Assembly: GCA_021495925.1 (NCBI GenBank)
Contig: JAKEKT010000012.1
Span: 372,001-436,000 of the forward strand
Reading direction: 5' to 3'
Length of the DNA stretch: 64,000 nucleotides
Origin: Diplodia intermedia
Lineage: Eukaryota > Ascomycota > Dothideomycetes > Botryosphaeriales > Botryosphaeriaceae
Part shown: piece by piece, positions 47,719 through 58,267 of the stretch
Position numbering within the stretch: the first letter of the stretch is position 1
Layout of the letters: every line of letters starts with the position of its first letter
Program-made: the position numbers and the translations under genes
The notes under the pieces: generated by a model
Database searches by the model: none
What the model was told of the DNA's origin: nothing
What the model saw: the letters and a program-made list of their open reading frames with translations, nothing else

Positions 47719-49507
47719 ATGAGCGACGACTCCTCCTACAACGAAAAGTATGACCCCGACATGCCGGTGATACGATGGCGCCAGCGCATGGAGTTGGCGA
47801 CCATCTGCGTCGCCAACGCTATCTCGCGTAAGTAACGACTGCACTGCATCGCGCGCGGTACATGCGACGTACTGACTGTTGGAAAGTATGTGTAATGGTC
47901 ACTCGGATCATCGTGCAACGGAAGAGGTTCAAACGCTTTCGCAAGGTCGAATGGCAATCCGCCATCGCCACGGTGAGTACTCTTCGTCGCGCACCAGCCT
48001 CGTGAACGGCAGTGTCGCGACCTTCGTGCGACTCCAGTTGTCTAATTTGCACTACCAGATCCTCCTCGTGTTTCCGCTATGGACTTCTCAGATCATGACG
48101 AACCGCTACGGCAGCGGGTTGCATGTGGAAAATGTGCCGTATGAATGGGCGGTCCCCTTCTGGAATGTAAGTACATCTGCGCTCTTGGTATTTCAACTCG
48201 TGCTAACAACGCGGTAAAGTGGAGTCTTGGGTGGATGGCCTATTACATTGTTGTGTCCCTCGTCAAGATCTCCGTGTGTTACAGTCTTCTCGAAATCTGT
48301 GAGTACCCGGCCCGGTGGGAATGCGCTTCGACTGTAACCACAGCTAACAAAGTATGCCTCAAGTACCGCACACTTTCCGGACGTTCCGGCGACTCGTTTA
48401 CGTCCTCTGTGTTGTCATTATGAGCTTGGGAATCGCTGAAGCCCTGGTGTGGACGTTCCAATGCGAACCTTTCATGAGCAACTTCGATTACAATATCGAA
48501 TCGACATGGTGTGCGAATATCGACGCCGCGCGCTTCTGTATGTCTGCAGGATAGGTATATTTTGGCTGTTTGACTAACGGTTGTCTAGCGTGGGCCGGCG
48601 TCGGAATCGGCATCGACTGCATCCTCACCTGGATACCCATCGCAATCTTGCAGCGGACAAGACTACTGAGACATGAGCGGATGGTTTTGCGCGCGGTTTT
48701 CGCAGCTACCTTGCTGGGCACTGCAGCAACGTAGGTACAGCCTATACAGACGTCAATACAGAGCTGACTTTGGATAACAGAGCTGCCGGATGCTACGGTA
48801 TCTGGCTCAACCGCGAGGACCAAGCTCTACAAGATCTTACGTGGACCGAAACCATCTATATCATGTTCAACTCTATTGAGATCACGCTTTATACAGTCGG
48901 TGGCTCGCTGACCGTCTTCTCACGCTACTTCATCAGCAGAGCGGCAGCGTACTCTTCGGGCGCCCGCACCAATCACTCTCACTCAAACAGTTTTTCGATA
49001 TTTTCCAAGGTCTCAAATCGGATGCGCAAATTCTCCATGACAGAGTCCCAACTCAACAGGCCAGAGCCAGAGGAACCAGAGCTTTTCAACATCAATGCCA
49101 CCGCGCCACTACCGAACTGGGATTTTGATGGCTATGAGATGCAACAGCCACTGCCCCCGCCGCCGAAGACCGCCATGGCCACATTGCATGACCCGGAGGC
49201 TAGTAAATGGCACAGCTGGGAGACAAGCTATGGTGTGCCCGTGAGTCGCGAGACGGTCGTCGAAGCGCCATCAATCGAGAACATGGGCGTCCTGCCTGAC
49301 GTGGACGACACACCGCCGAGAACGAGAGAGCCCAGCACGACGAGGCACCCGCGGCCCACGCCTCAAACCGACACCGCGTGGTACAATAGCGACCGGAGTA
49401 GCGACGAGGAGCAACCACCGGCGACTCCACAGTTCTTTACGGCAACGCACCGCCCATCAGGTTCAAGGCACGACAGCCCGCAACAATCACGGTATACGAA
49501 AAGATAA
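47719..49507 (+). CDS. Rhodopsin-like (Pth11-type) seven-helix membrane protein
   Basis: Fungal integral membrane protein of the rhodopsin-domain family that includes Pth11-like putative receptors; ligand unknown. It lacks an N-terminal CFEM domain. Seven exons: 47719-47827, 47887-47972, 48059-48166, 48220-48298, 48364-48537, 48589-48730, 48781-49507; 474 aa. Hydrophobic helices can be seen in ICVANAISLCVMVTRI, ILLVFPLWTSQI, WMAYYIVVSLVKISVCYSLL, LVYVLCVVIMSLGIAEALVW, WAGVGIGIDCILTWIPIAIL, LRAVFAATLLGTAATAAGCY and TIYIMFNSIEITLYTVGGSL. A conserved-type CEPF sits in the loop before helix 5. The cytosolic tail (~200 aa) is Ser/Pro/Thr-rich. Intron 4 is ambiguous: GTGAGT 48299 to AG 48363 keeps frame and places CTAAC about 17 nt before the acceptor; the nearer AG at 48352 breaks the frame unless a weaker donor at 48303 is used. 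Confidence 0.85.
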
Positions 49508-52500
49508 TGTTGACATGTTTCCTGTTTCTTTCTTTTCTACAGGAAGTTCCATCTGCCGTTCCAGTCCCAAGTTGCTACCATCACCTACGAATACGATCGA
49601 CCCTGAAATCACTTGACGTCATGCAAAAGAGTGAGCATTGCACCGGAGTTGGGAAGTTCTTGCATCATTTTCTGGGTCAATGTTGGATCTGCGTCCCATT
49701 GGACACCGTGGAGGGCGAAAGACTATCCTTGGCAAAGGGTAGGGACCCTTTCACAGCCCACTCGGAGCGGAGGCGCTGGGAGATGAGCATGGGGCCGGTG
49801 GGGTGATCAGCAAGAGAAAGGAAGCAAGAAAGAACAATTGGGAAGCAGGGATGAGGGCAACTTCCGGGAGCATTCCTCGTATTTTTTTCGACCTCACCTC
49901 ACCACACGAAAATACGGCCAACTTTTCTTCCCGCTCGGAAAGACCTGCCCACCGGGCTAATTGTTTTGCCTTGGTGCGCATGATCTTACGCGCGAGTCGT
50001 GGACGGAAAGCCGCCCTTGATCCTGACTCAGCGGGCGCACGGAGAGACCCACTCGCAAGGCGCAAATCCAATCCACACTTGGCTTGATACATATTAATGC
50101 GCCAGCCACGCAACAAATTATGCTCGAGAAGCGCGACTGAAGAAATAGGCGCCTGTCCTGTCCCACCTTACAGCCTGGCCCCTTTATATGTCGCCGCCTC
50201 GCCTCGACGCATGATCGACAAGATTATAGTGGTCGTGGGCCTTGCGTCTATTGAGAGCAGAAGGAGATGGAGGAGGTGTTACGAGGTTTGCTGCCAATGG
50301 CGAGGAGAAAGAGGAGGTCGTGGCTGGGGGCCTTTACGGCATGTGCCTAGGCTGGCTTGGCCCGTTGACCACGACTCTTTCACCTCGGATTACGGCGGGT
50401 TGCTCCGCATACGAAGGAGCAACAGGACCAGAGTTCCTTGAGGCAGCTGTTCAAGGTTTGCATTAAGGGCTCACGTTTCAAGAGACGATGTTGGTGGTCG
50501 TGGATCTTGAGGGCATGTCGTCATCGTCCCGTTTGGTCGGGAATTCGGGCATGTCGGGAATTCGGGCATGCCGAAAACAGGTTGTGACAAGTGCTGATGC
50601 TGGGTTTAAAAGGCATTTGTTATAGGCTCGCGGGGATTTTTGCTTCGTGGTTATCTTTTATCACGATAGTCGTCCTCATGCGCATGAGACGTCACAGGTG
50701 GCGGGGTTCTTGTTTTAAAGACTTCTGGGTTGTTGGAAAAGCGGTAATGGTGCTGATTTTCCATTTCCTCTTTCCTTACAACCTTGGTATGTCTGGCGTT
50801 GTGAGATACCCGTATGCTTTTTTCTTTCTTTCTTTTTGTCATTGATGAGTGCGGTTGCCGGGGGTAGAAAAGTAATTGTCCTGCGCATTTTGCGCATAGA
50901 GTTTGTCGCCTGGCACGGCTGACGGTTGGTAGTTGGTTAATGGAAAGGTCTTTGCGTGCTATTTACTTCATTCTCCTTCATCGCCTTGTCCAATCTTCCG
51001 ATCAGAGCATGCTCATCGTCCACTCCAGCAGTATCGGTCATTTCACCCTCCGAGCGGAGGCGGCGTGCTCAACGGACCTTGGAGTGGGGAGTCTAGTGCA
51101 AGCAGCCGCCGTAGCGTACAGAAGACCTGACAACACCATCCGAAACTACCTCCGAAGATGATATAGTCCGCGTCATATAGGGCAGGTGAGTCAGGTGTGT
51201 GTACATCCATACCTACAACGACTCGCTCCTCTCCACCATTCGCTACAATACTGCACAAAAAAGACCAATATCAACTACAGAATAGCGGGCGGGCCACGGT
51301 GATTGGTGACGGCACCGCCCGGAGCAACACACACACACACACACCCAAACACTGTTCAGGGGATGTGAGACCAGACCCGTCGATCCATTACCCGCTCTTT
51401 CCGTCTTTCGCCGTGGTCTCGGCTCCTCCGTGGTCCCGGTTCGCGGTAACCCCGTACGCATGTCGATCTCGGGGAGGGGGGGTGGGATGAACGCTGCTCA
51501 TCATCCTTTCCGTGCGCACGCATTGTAGCTACCGGTACGTACGTACGCACGTAGGTGTTTGGCATCGTGCCTCACCGGCCGGCTCGTTGGGGGACACACC
51601 GGAAGAGTTCTGGGACAGCAAGGTGGCCGGCCATCGTTATGCTGCGGTGTGATGAGTCGGGGTGGGGAGGTTTTCCCCCTTTCGGTTGCCGTCGATAACT
51701 GGGCGGTTCGACATTGCTCTCTCCCTCCCCATCTCTCTCTCTCTCGTTGGTCGGTCACATAACGAGATGGCACGCGTTGAAGCTGTAGCCACCGTGGCTG
51801 TGATGTGATGTGATGAGCGTGCGTTGCCCGCCGTCGGGGTTGTTTCGGGATGGCCGACGGCCGGCGGCGGTGGAGTTTGGGAGGACGAGGGGGGGTGGTG
51901 GGCGGCACGTGAGCGAGTAAGTGTGGCTTGTATGTGGTGTTTGCGGTCTGTATTGGCCGATGGATGTGGGTTTCGGAGCGTTCGGAGGCTCCCCGAAGGA
52001 TTCCTCGGTGGGTGTTTTTTGGTGATGAGGGCGGTGATCGACGGGGAGAAGGGACGTACACAGCACGGGGCTGAGCGCGGGTGGGTGTGTGCCGCCGGGC
52101 GTGTAGGGCGGAGAAGGGAGGAGGCGGGAGTTTCAGGATACATACGGGATGGGTGGGAAGGTGCGGTTGGTGGTCTGTTTTGCTTCGCACTGATGCTTCT
52201 TTGGCGGTGAGGTTGGTGGGCGGCGGTGCGGGCCGGTCTGGTCTTCAATCAGTGCTGTTTGATTGTTCCGTTGGCGCGTGTGAAAACTATGTATAGAGTA
52301 CTTTTAGGGGACTCAAGAAGGATAAAGGGAGTCAATAAAGAGATGCCAAATTCCGGTTGGGTGATGGAAATGTCGCGTTTGGGTTGGTGTGAGTGGATTA
52401 CGTGGCTGGCCGGCTCGAGCCAGACGTTGATCATGTAGATCATTGTGCGGCTCAACGCTCCTTCTCCCAGACAGCTCCGTAACCTGCTCATGCACTGGTA

Positions 52501-53178
52501 AAGCGGTCTGTAATAGGCCTTGCCTCCCGTGCGTATGGCGTCACCCCGCCCCTCAATGTGCTGCAAAAGTCCTGTGATGAGCCTCCCGTAATCGGTGGGA
52601 GTTTCTTTTTTGTTTTTATGCAAGCAGTTGACATATTCATCTAAGTGTAGCGGTAGACTTTCAAGATCGGCCATAATCACGCAGGCGTAGACTTCGACCA
52701 CCTATGAGATAGGGAAAGACTACGCTTTACGAGACAGGTTGCCGAAGGGCAAAACCGTTTGCGACCTACTATTGCCCAGGTCCGCTATCTTATCTAAGCC
52801 TCGTTGGTGTCTACCTTCTGCATTTATGGCCCGGTCCAAGCACAGCTTTTGTCATGGAGTTCGCCCGTACATTAATCCATTCTCCTTCGGCTTTGCTTAT
52901 GCTTGGATGCCACCAGTGCGACATTGGTCCTGGAAAACATATACTCGGTTGCCAGACATATTGATATACCAGCCATTGAGTGTGGAAGGGTCAAAAACAC
53001 AAGGGTAACGCGATGGAGGTTGATGAGAAGGTGGAGTGGGAAGGAGTGGTGTTGAGGTCCAAGCTCAAGACCAGCCTCGCTTAGCGGGTGCGCTAAGAGT
53101 CGCTGCTACAAAAATTTCCCAACACCGTTTCCTGCCGCCTTCTTTTGCCTCCATCACCACGCTCTCGCTCAAGGCACG
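49508..53178. other. 3.7-kb gene-poor region with short repeats
   Basis: No recognised gene. Contains a perfect 17-bp tandem duplication (50537-50570) and short CA and ACGT-type runs (about 51328 and 51537). The strongest unsupported frame is on the minus strand at 52701-52249 (150 codons, balanced amino-acid use, YYRPLYQCMSRLRSCLGEG). I cannot assign it to a family, so it is not called as a gene. Confidence 0.45.
50537..50570. repeat. Perfect 17-bp tandem duplication
   Basis: Two identical copies of TCGGGAATTCGGGCATG, back to back, in non-coding sequence. Confidence 0.9.
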
Positions 53179-54198
53179 ATGAGGCTCTTTCTCATCCGCC
53201 ACGGCGAGACTGTGGACAACGTCGCCCAAGTCTAGTACGACTCGCCGTCGATTCTCGCCCTCGACTGCGCCGCTGACCCTCGCAGCGCAGGCAGCAAGGA
53301 CTCGGAACTGACCAACCATGGCTTCCAGCAAGCTCAGCGCCTGGCTCGCTATCTCAAGGCCACCGATGTCCGCTTCACCCACGTTTTCGCTTCTCCGCTG
53401 CAGCGAGCCCGCAAGACCGCCGAAGCCATCCTCGACGCCCAGGCGTCGCCAGTCTTGAGGATAACCAGAGCGCCAGCCATTCAAGAGCAGGACTTCGGGT
53501 CCTTTGAAGGCAAGAGCTGGTTGGAGGGGCCCTCTTCCAACAAGCCGCGGCCCGCCGGCTTCGTTGATATCGAGTCCAAGGAATCGATGGCGAGACGTGT
53601 GGACGCGTTCTTGGATGAACACATGGCCGCCGTGTGGCGCTCGGCTGCAGCGGGGGAGCGATGTGCTGTGGCCATCGTTTCGCATGGCATCATCCTGTCG
53701 GTTCTTTGGCGACGCATCTTGCGCCGCCTCCCGCCAAACAGCGTCACCATTCGGTCAGAGCTCTTGGTGCCTGGCCGACCGGTGTCGCTGGAATACATTG
53801 GCGGGTTCTCCAATACGGGATACTTGGAGCTGGACATGTCCACAAGCGGTACGCCGGTCGCACGAGCATTGGACAGAGTGTCAGGTCACACTGGCAACGC
53901 GTCATCGCCACGCAAGCATATGGCAACACACAGTACCACAGGTAGTGTATCCAGCGCAGGCAATGCGTCAGATCTGTCCGTTGCTCCCGTGCCAGCTCCC
54001 GCCAGGGCTGTGGAGAAGCTTCCTGTCACTGCAAGCTCCAGCCATGTCCTGCATGGATGGACGACAGAAGTAGTAACCATCAACGGCAAGGAACACTTGA
54101 AGGGCCTGAAACGCACTGGAGGCGGACTGGGCAGCTCCAAGCACGACCAGAATCAGAAGTCCATCGACACCTTTTTCAAAAGGCGCAGAGTTGACTGA
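53179..54198 (+). CDS. Histidine phosphatase (PGAM family) with C-terminal PIP-box-like motif
   Basis: Phosphoglycerate-mutase-like phosphatase; substrate unknown. Exons 53179-53234 and 53286-54198; 322 aa. The 51-bp intron (GTACGA donor, CGCAG acceptor) removes an in-frame TAG and restores VAQVYAGSKDSELTNHG, the family sequence. The catalytic LIRHGET motif is at residues 5-11 (H8 is the phospho-accepting His). FASPLQRARKTAEAIL supplies the conserved Arg, EQDFGSFEGKSW the Glu, and VAIVSHGIIL the second His. After the ~220-residue domain comes a linker, then NGKEHLKGLKRTGGG and a terminal QKSIDTFFKRRRVD. QKSIDTFF fits the PCNA-interacting consensus Qxx(I/L/M)xxFF and is followed by four basic residues, so nuclear/replication-linked action is possible (inference). 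A second AG five bases downstream of the acceptor would break the frame. Confidence 0.9.
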
Positions 54199-55196
54199 TG
54201 GCGTCGGGTACTAATGCTGCAGGATACCGGCGGATGTACAACCACGGCGTCGTGGGGGTGCATCCGACCTCGTTGAGAATGTGAGTAACCATCTTTACTT
54301 TCTGCACCACCCCCTCCGTTCGAATGATGAGAAACAATCACACAACAGACCTGTTCTGAACCTAAAGTGAGGACAAAAGTATTGCCAACTGCTGTCTGAT
54401 TTCGAACACACCTCTCGCATCTCAACTGTCTGCAACTTTGCCTGCGAGCCGAAGCTAATGAGCCTCGAATAGGATTTTCCGCTTCTTGAAATGGCACTGG
54501 CTGCCTTCTCGACTTCCGAGCGACTACACCTTGGGTTTCACTGCCCGTTGGGTGATGGCGCTGTGGTGCAGCTTGAAGTTTGGTTGTCTCGGATTTGTCA
54601 TTCCGTGAGTAACTGTGTTTGGTTAACGAATGATGATGCAATGCCACAGAATATTTTAGATGAATACAACGATACATGAGAGAGCTAGCAGTGTCGGGAA
54701 TCTGTTGTCATTGAAGATATGCCGTTTGTTAGTGTGTGTAATGATGGAAGCGACGTGGAGATGATTCTGTGGTTTGGCTGCTGCGGTGGATCAGGTTTCC
54801 AGCCTCTGCCCCCGCAGCCATCCCACCTCGCGCAAACAGTTGCAATTACCCGGCTCACCTCCCATGGAAGCCGGCTCCAATGGCCTTCCATCAGCAGCAC
54901 TCTCGAGCAACCAGCCTCCCCAATCACCCTCGCCAACCACCTTTCCACGCCATCACCATTGCCACCAAGATTTCGCTGTCGCGTAACAAGCTTTCACACA
55001 CATCTCCTGCACGTTCCCGATCGACCGCCGCCTTGATTTGCGTCTTTTCCGCTTCCTTTTGACAAGCATCTATCCCACAATGAAAGTCGCTCCTCTCCGC
55101 GTTTGGCATTCGCCGTCAAATATACCACTTCAATAAACTGCTGTCCGGATCAGTCTCATAGCCATTCTACAGCTCTTCTCCAAATTTGGCATCAAC
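54199..55196. other. Intergenic region before the GPI protein gene
   Basis: About 1 kb holding the phosphatase 3' flank and the promoter/5' UTR of the next gene. A short ATG-initiated frame at 55080 ends after 18 codons and may be an upstream ORF. No other gene seen. Confidence 0.5.
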
Positions 55197-56503
55197 ATGG
55201 CCAGCGTAATTCAAGCGGGAAGACTGGCGGCGTTGTTTGCGATGCTGTTGGTCCCAACAACGGCACGGCCAGGGGCGCTGAGGCGTGAGGCGAATCAGGG
55301 TATGCTTACTGTCGAGATGCTCCCCCATCCCGGGCCAATGATTGACTTCATCTTAGGCTCTGAGGCTTCGACAACGGAAGATGGTGGCTCAACCCTAACG
55401 ATACACCCATTCAGTCTGAACCCCTCGGGCGAGTCGCAGCTGGTCGAAAGCTTGGAGTCGGTTCTCAGCACGCTGCCCGCAACTCTCAACCCACAGGGCA
55501 CGTCCGGTGAGCCGCCAGCAGCACACACACATCACCACGAACAACCTCTGAGCACGCGAAGCTGACCCCATCCATCATCCCCCGTCGAACAGACGTCCTA
55601 GAGCTAACGACGGCCATCACCGTCGCCCTTTCCGCCACCGTGCCACATCCCGCGTCCACAGCACCCACACCGGAAGACGTGTCCACCGTCGTCGTCACCA
55701 GCACGTCGACAGTCCACCCGACCGCCGCCGATGCCGCCGCCGCAGCGACGACGACAAGCCAAAACGTGGCCGCCTCCATCCTCTCCGCCGCCCTGCAAAC
55801 CTTCGCCACCACCGTCATCCAAACCATCACCGTCTCGCCCTCTCCAGCGCCGTCCGACACCACCATCATCCAAACCATCACCGTCTCACCCTCTCCGGCG
55901 CCGTCCGGCGCCTCGACCTGGGCAGCCGCCGCACCACTCGCGTCGGCCTCGGGCTCCTCCTCCTCCTCGTCGTCCATTGCCGGCCCTTCGTACACGACTC
56001 GCCACGGCGTTGCTCCCGCCGCCGCCACCGCCACCGCCACTTCGACGCAGACGCAGACGCAGACGACGACGACGACGACTGGCCGCCTGAACGCGCTGTC
56101 GGTCCTCTCCGCCGCGCTTGCCACCTTCTCCTCGCATCCGACGTTCACCACCGTCCCCACCGCGGTGACGGAGACGACGGTGACGGAGACCGGGACGTCG
56201 TCGTCGTCGTCGTCGGTGCAAGTGACGGAGACGACCGCGACGGCGGCGACGACGACGACGACGACTGGGTCGGGGCAGGCGTCTGGGTCGGGAAAGGCAT
56301 CTGGGTCGGGAAAGGCATCTGGGTCGGGGACTCAGGGTGGTAGTGGTAGCAGCAGCAGCAGCAGCAGCAGTAGTTCGGGCGCGGCGGCGAGTTCGACGGA
56401 GGCGCCGACGGCGGGCGTGGGGAGGGGGAAGGTGGGCGGTGGTGGGGGTTTCGTGGTGGGGGTTGTTGGGTTCGTTGTTGGGGTTGTGGGGGTGGGATTG
56501 TGA
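55197..56503 (+). CDS. GPI-anchored Ser/Thr-rich cell-wall protein
   Basis: Predicted wall or plasma-membrane mannoprotein. Exons 55197-55506 and 55593-56503 (86-bp intron), 406 aa. The signal peptide occupies about 1-24 (LAALFAMLLVPTTARP). Residues 25-130 are less repetitive and could be a small domain I do not recognise. The rest is Ser/Thr/Ala-rich, suited to O-mannosylation. It carries a 51-bp tandem duplication (55808-55909, TITVSPSPAPS) and an 18-bp repeat (56280-56333, ASGSGK), with further Ser runs. The terminal GGGGGFVVGVVGFVVGVVGVGL is hydrophobic with small residues upstream, as expected for a GPI-attachment signal. Exon 2 begins in frame as D-VLELTTAITVALS. Confidence 0.82.
55808..55909 (+). 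repeat. 51-bp tandem duplication in the GPI protein
   Basis: Two copies (55808-55858, 55859-55909) with a few base differences, each encoding 17 residues around IQTITVSPSPAPS. Confidence 0.85.
56280..56333 (+). repeat. 18-bp coding minisatellite (ASGSGK)
   Basis: About three consecutive copies in the Ser/Gly-rich region just before the GPI signal; the last has diverged. Confidence 0.8.
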
Positions 56504-58267
56504 GGGGAGGTGGAGGGTGAGTGAATGAGTGGGTGGGTGGGTAGGTGGAGTGAGTGTGAAGGAAGGACGGAGGGGATGGTGCTGGAGAGGTCCCGTCACC
56601 ATTTTCTTTTTTTTTTCTGCCTCTTTCCTCCAGGGACTAATGATGGGATGCGTTACGACACTGATGGCTTCTTTATGTTGGTATGGTTTGGTATACCCTT
56701 GGAAATTTGGATATAGTGTAGGAACGGATGTAAAAGCAAAGGGTCTGTTATTTCTTTTGTGCCATCAACGGGGTACGTAAGCTTTTCCAGCCGAAGACTC
56801 CTTGATCCGGAGCGTCCTGCCTGTGTGGTGAAGTGTCGCAGCTTATTTGGCCTAATGCTGGACGTCAATGCAATTAATACACTACCCAAGGAGAAAGCCA
56901 TTTGCCGGAAAGTATTTGAACTAGTGAGTGGACTATTCCTTGTCTAATAGCCCAATCACAGATTTGTGGCAAGTAAAGAATGATACATTCACTCCCGTCC
57001 TGGCTCGATTATGAGTGTGAGCACCTCTGGAGCGTTCATGGACTGCAAACCATTAGGGTGCAGTACATTCATCAAGCTTTCCCATAGAACCAAGAGCTCA
57101 GCAGAGGGAAGTTGATCTGTCTTCTGCCTTAGACACCTTCTTAGCACCGAGGATTCTCCACACTTATCCTTCAGTTGCACGGATTGGAAGCTCTTGGGTC
57201 ATCAGCCAAAGAGACAAAGGGGCCAGAGCTATGTCCAAAACAAAACCCGTGCCAACACATCCAGCGAGAAGCTGGAGCCGCAGAGCGTAGATAGACGTGA
57301 ACAGGGGCCATAATCCTCAGGAATCAGAAAACAGGGTGCGAGAACGCTGTGAATGTTATTTGAGGCTGTTTTCCATGACCACAAAGTAGTACTAAAGTGG
57401 TCAACAAAAGGGTTGGCACTTGTCAAATCCGCCTCACTATATAAACTGCGCTCCAATTGCGTGAGTGGTTGAAGTTTACGCTCGGATGTTTTGACGAGAG
57501 TTTGGTGTTTACACTTACATCAGAGTGTAGGGAAAAAAAAAAACACTCGCGCTGCTCTGAACGACAATGTCGGTATTGAGGATGTTGAACCGGATGTCGG
57601 AATTTTGTCGTGGAGTACAGTACCAGTTGAATCCAGATTCGTTCGGATCCTGGCATCCGAATTATTTTTGGCCTTGTTCCGTGTCTGTTCGCGCATCCCA
57701 GTGAACATTCATCTTGGGTCCACCCGTATATAGTTTCGTCTGATGTAGAGTTCCATCTGGTCGTCCTGGAAAGGTGGATTTTCTGCAGATTTGGGTTGAG
57801 TGCTCAACTTCAACACCCATCTTAACACGGTGATGATACAGGAATATGTGGAACTCTGGAGAATCGGGACAAGTCTCAGTGACGATGGTCGAGCGTTAAT
57901 TCAATGGTGGTGATAGCGCTGTCGATCGTACTGAGGCCATTGCGGAGACAAAGATTCTATGGTAGGATAGAGGCGGGCTTGCAAAAGACTTGGCGCCAAA
58001 GTTTTGGAACCACCGGGGGAGATTAGGCAAGATTCAAAGAGACGTACCTGCCTTCTTGCCCGGCCAACAAGGGTCTACGAAACTTGGCATAAAACTCTCA
58101 CTCATCCACCTTCCACCTTCCACTACCCAGACCAACTTTTTTTTCTTTCTTTCATCTCGGAATTCTAACATGATCCATGATCTGAACCAGTCTTGTACTT
58201 TCCATCTCATCTCCAACCAGTAGTGTTTCCAGAGATTGACACTCTTCCGCCTCCTTTCAACTCACTC
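56504..58267. other. 1.8-kb intergenic region
   Basis: 3' flank of the GPI gene and 5' flank of the next gene. AT-richer. Two short minus-strand frames (57456-57229 and 57180-56989) have balanced composition and could be remnants of a gene, but each is under 80 codons and unrecognised. A pyrimidine run at about 58136-58155 precedes the next gene. Confidence 0.5.

Noticed and set aside
51328..51344. Short CA dinucleotide run
   Set aside because: Fewer than ten units in non-coding DNA; ordinary microsatellite of no evident role.
51501..52190. 229-codon minus-strand frame
   Set aside because: Extreme Pro/Thr/His/Arg bias over purine-pyrimidine skewed DNA, with equally long frames beside it in other registers.
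52249..52701. 150-codon minus-strand frame with balanced composition
   Set aside because: Not called as a gene because I recognise no family, see no splice partners and have no second line of evidence; kept as a candidate in the region note.
53235..53285. In-frame TAG early in the histidine phosphatase, suggesting a pseudogene
   Set aside because: The stop is created at the donor of a 51-bp GT-AG intron; splicing restores the conserved VAQVYAGSKDSELTNHG segment and the rest of the frame is intact.
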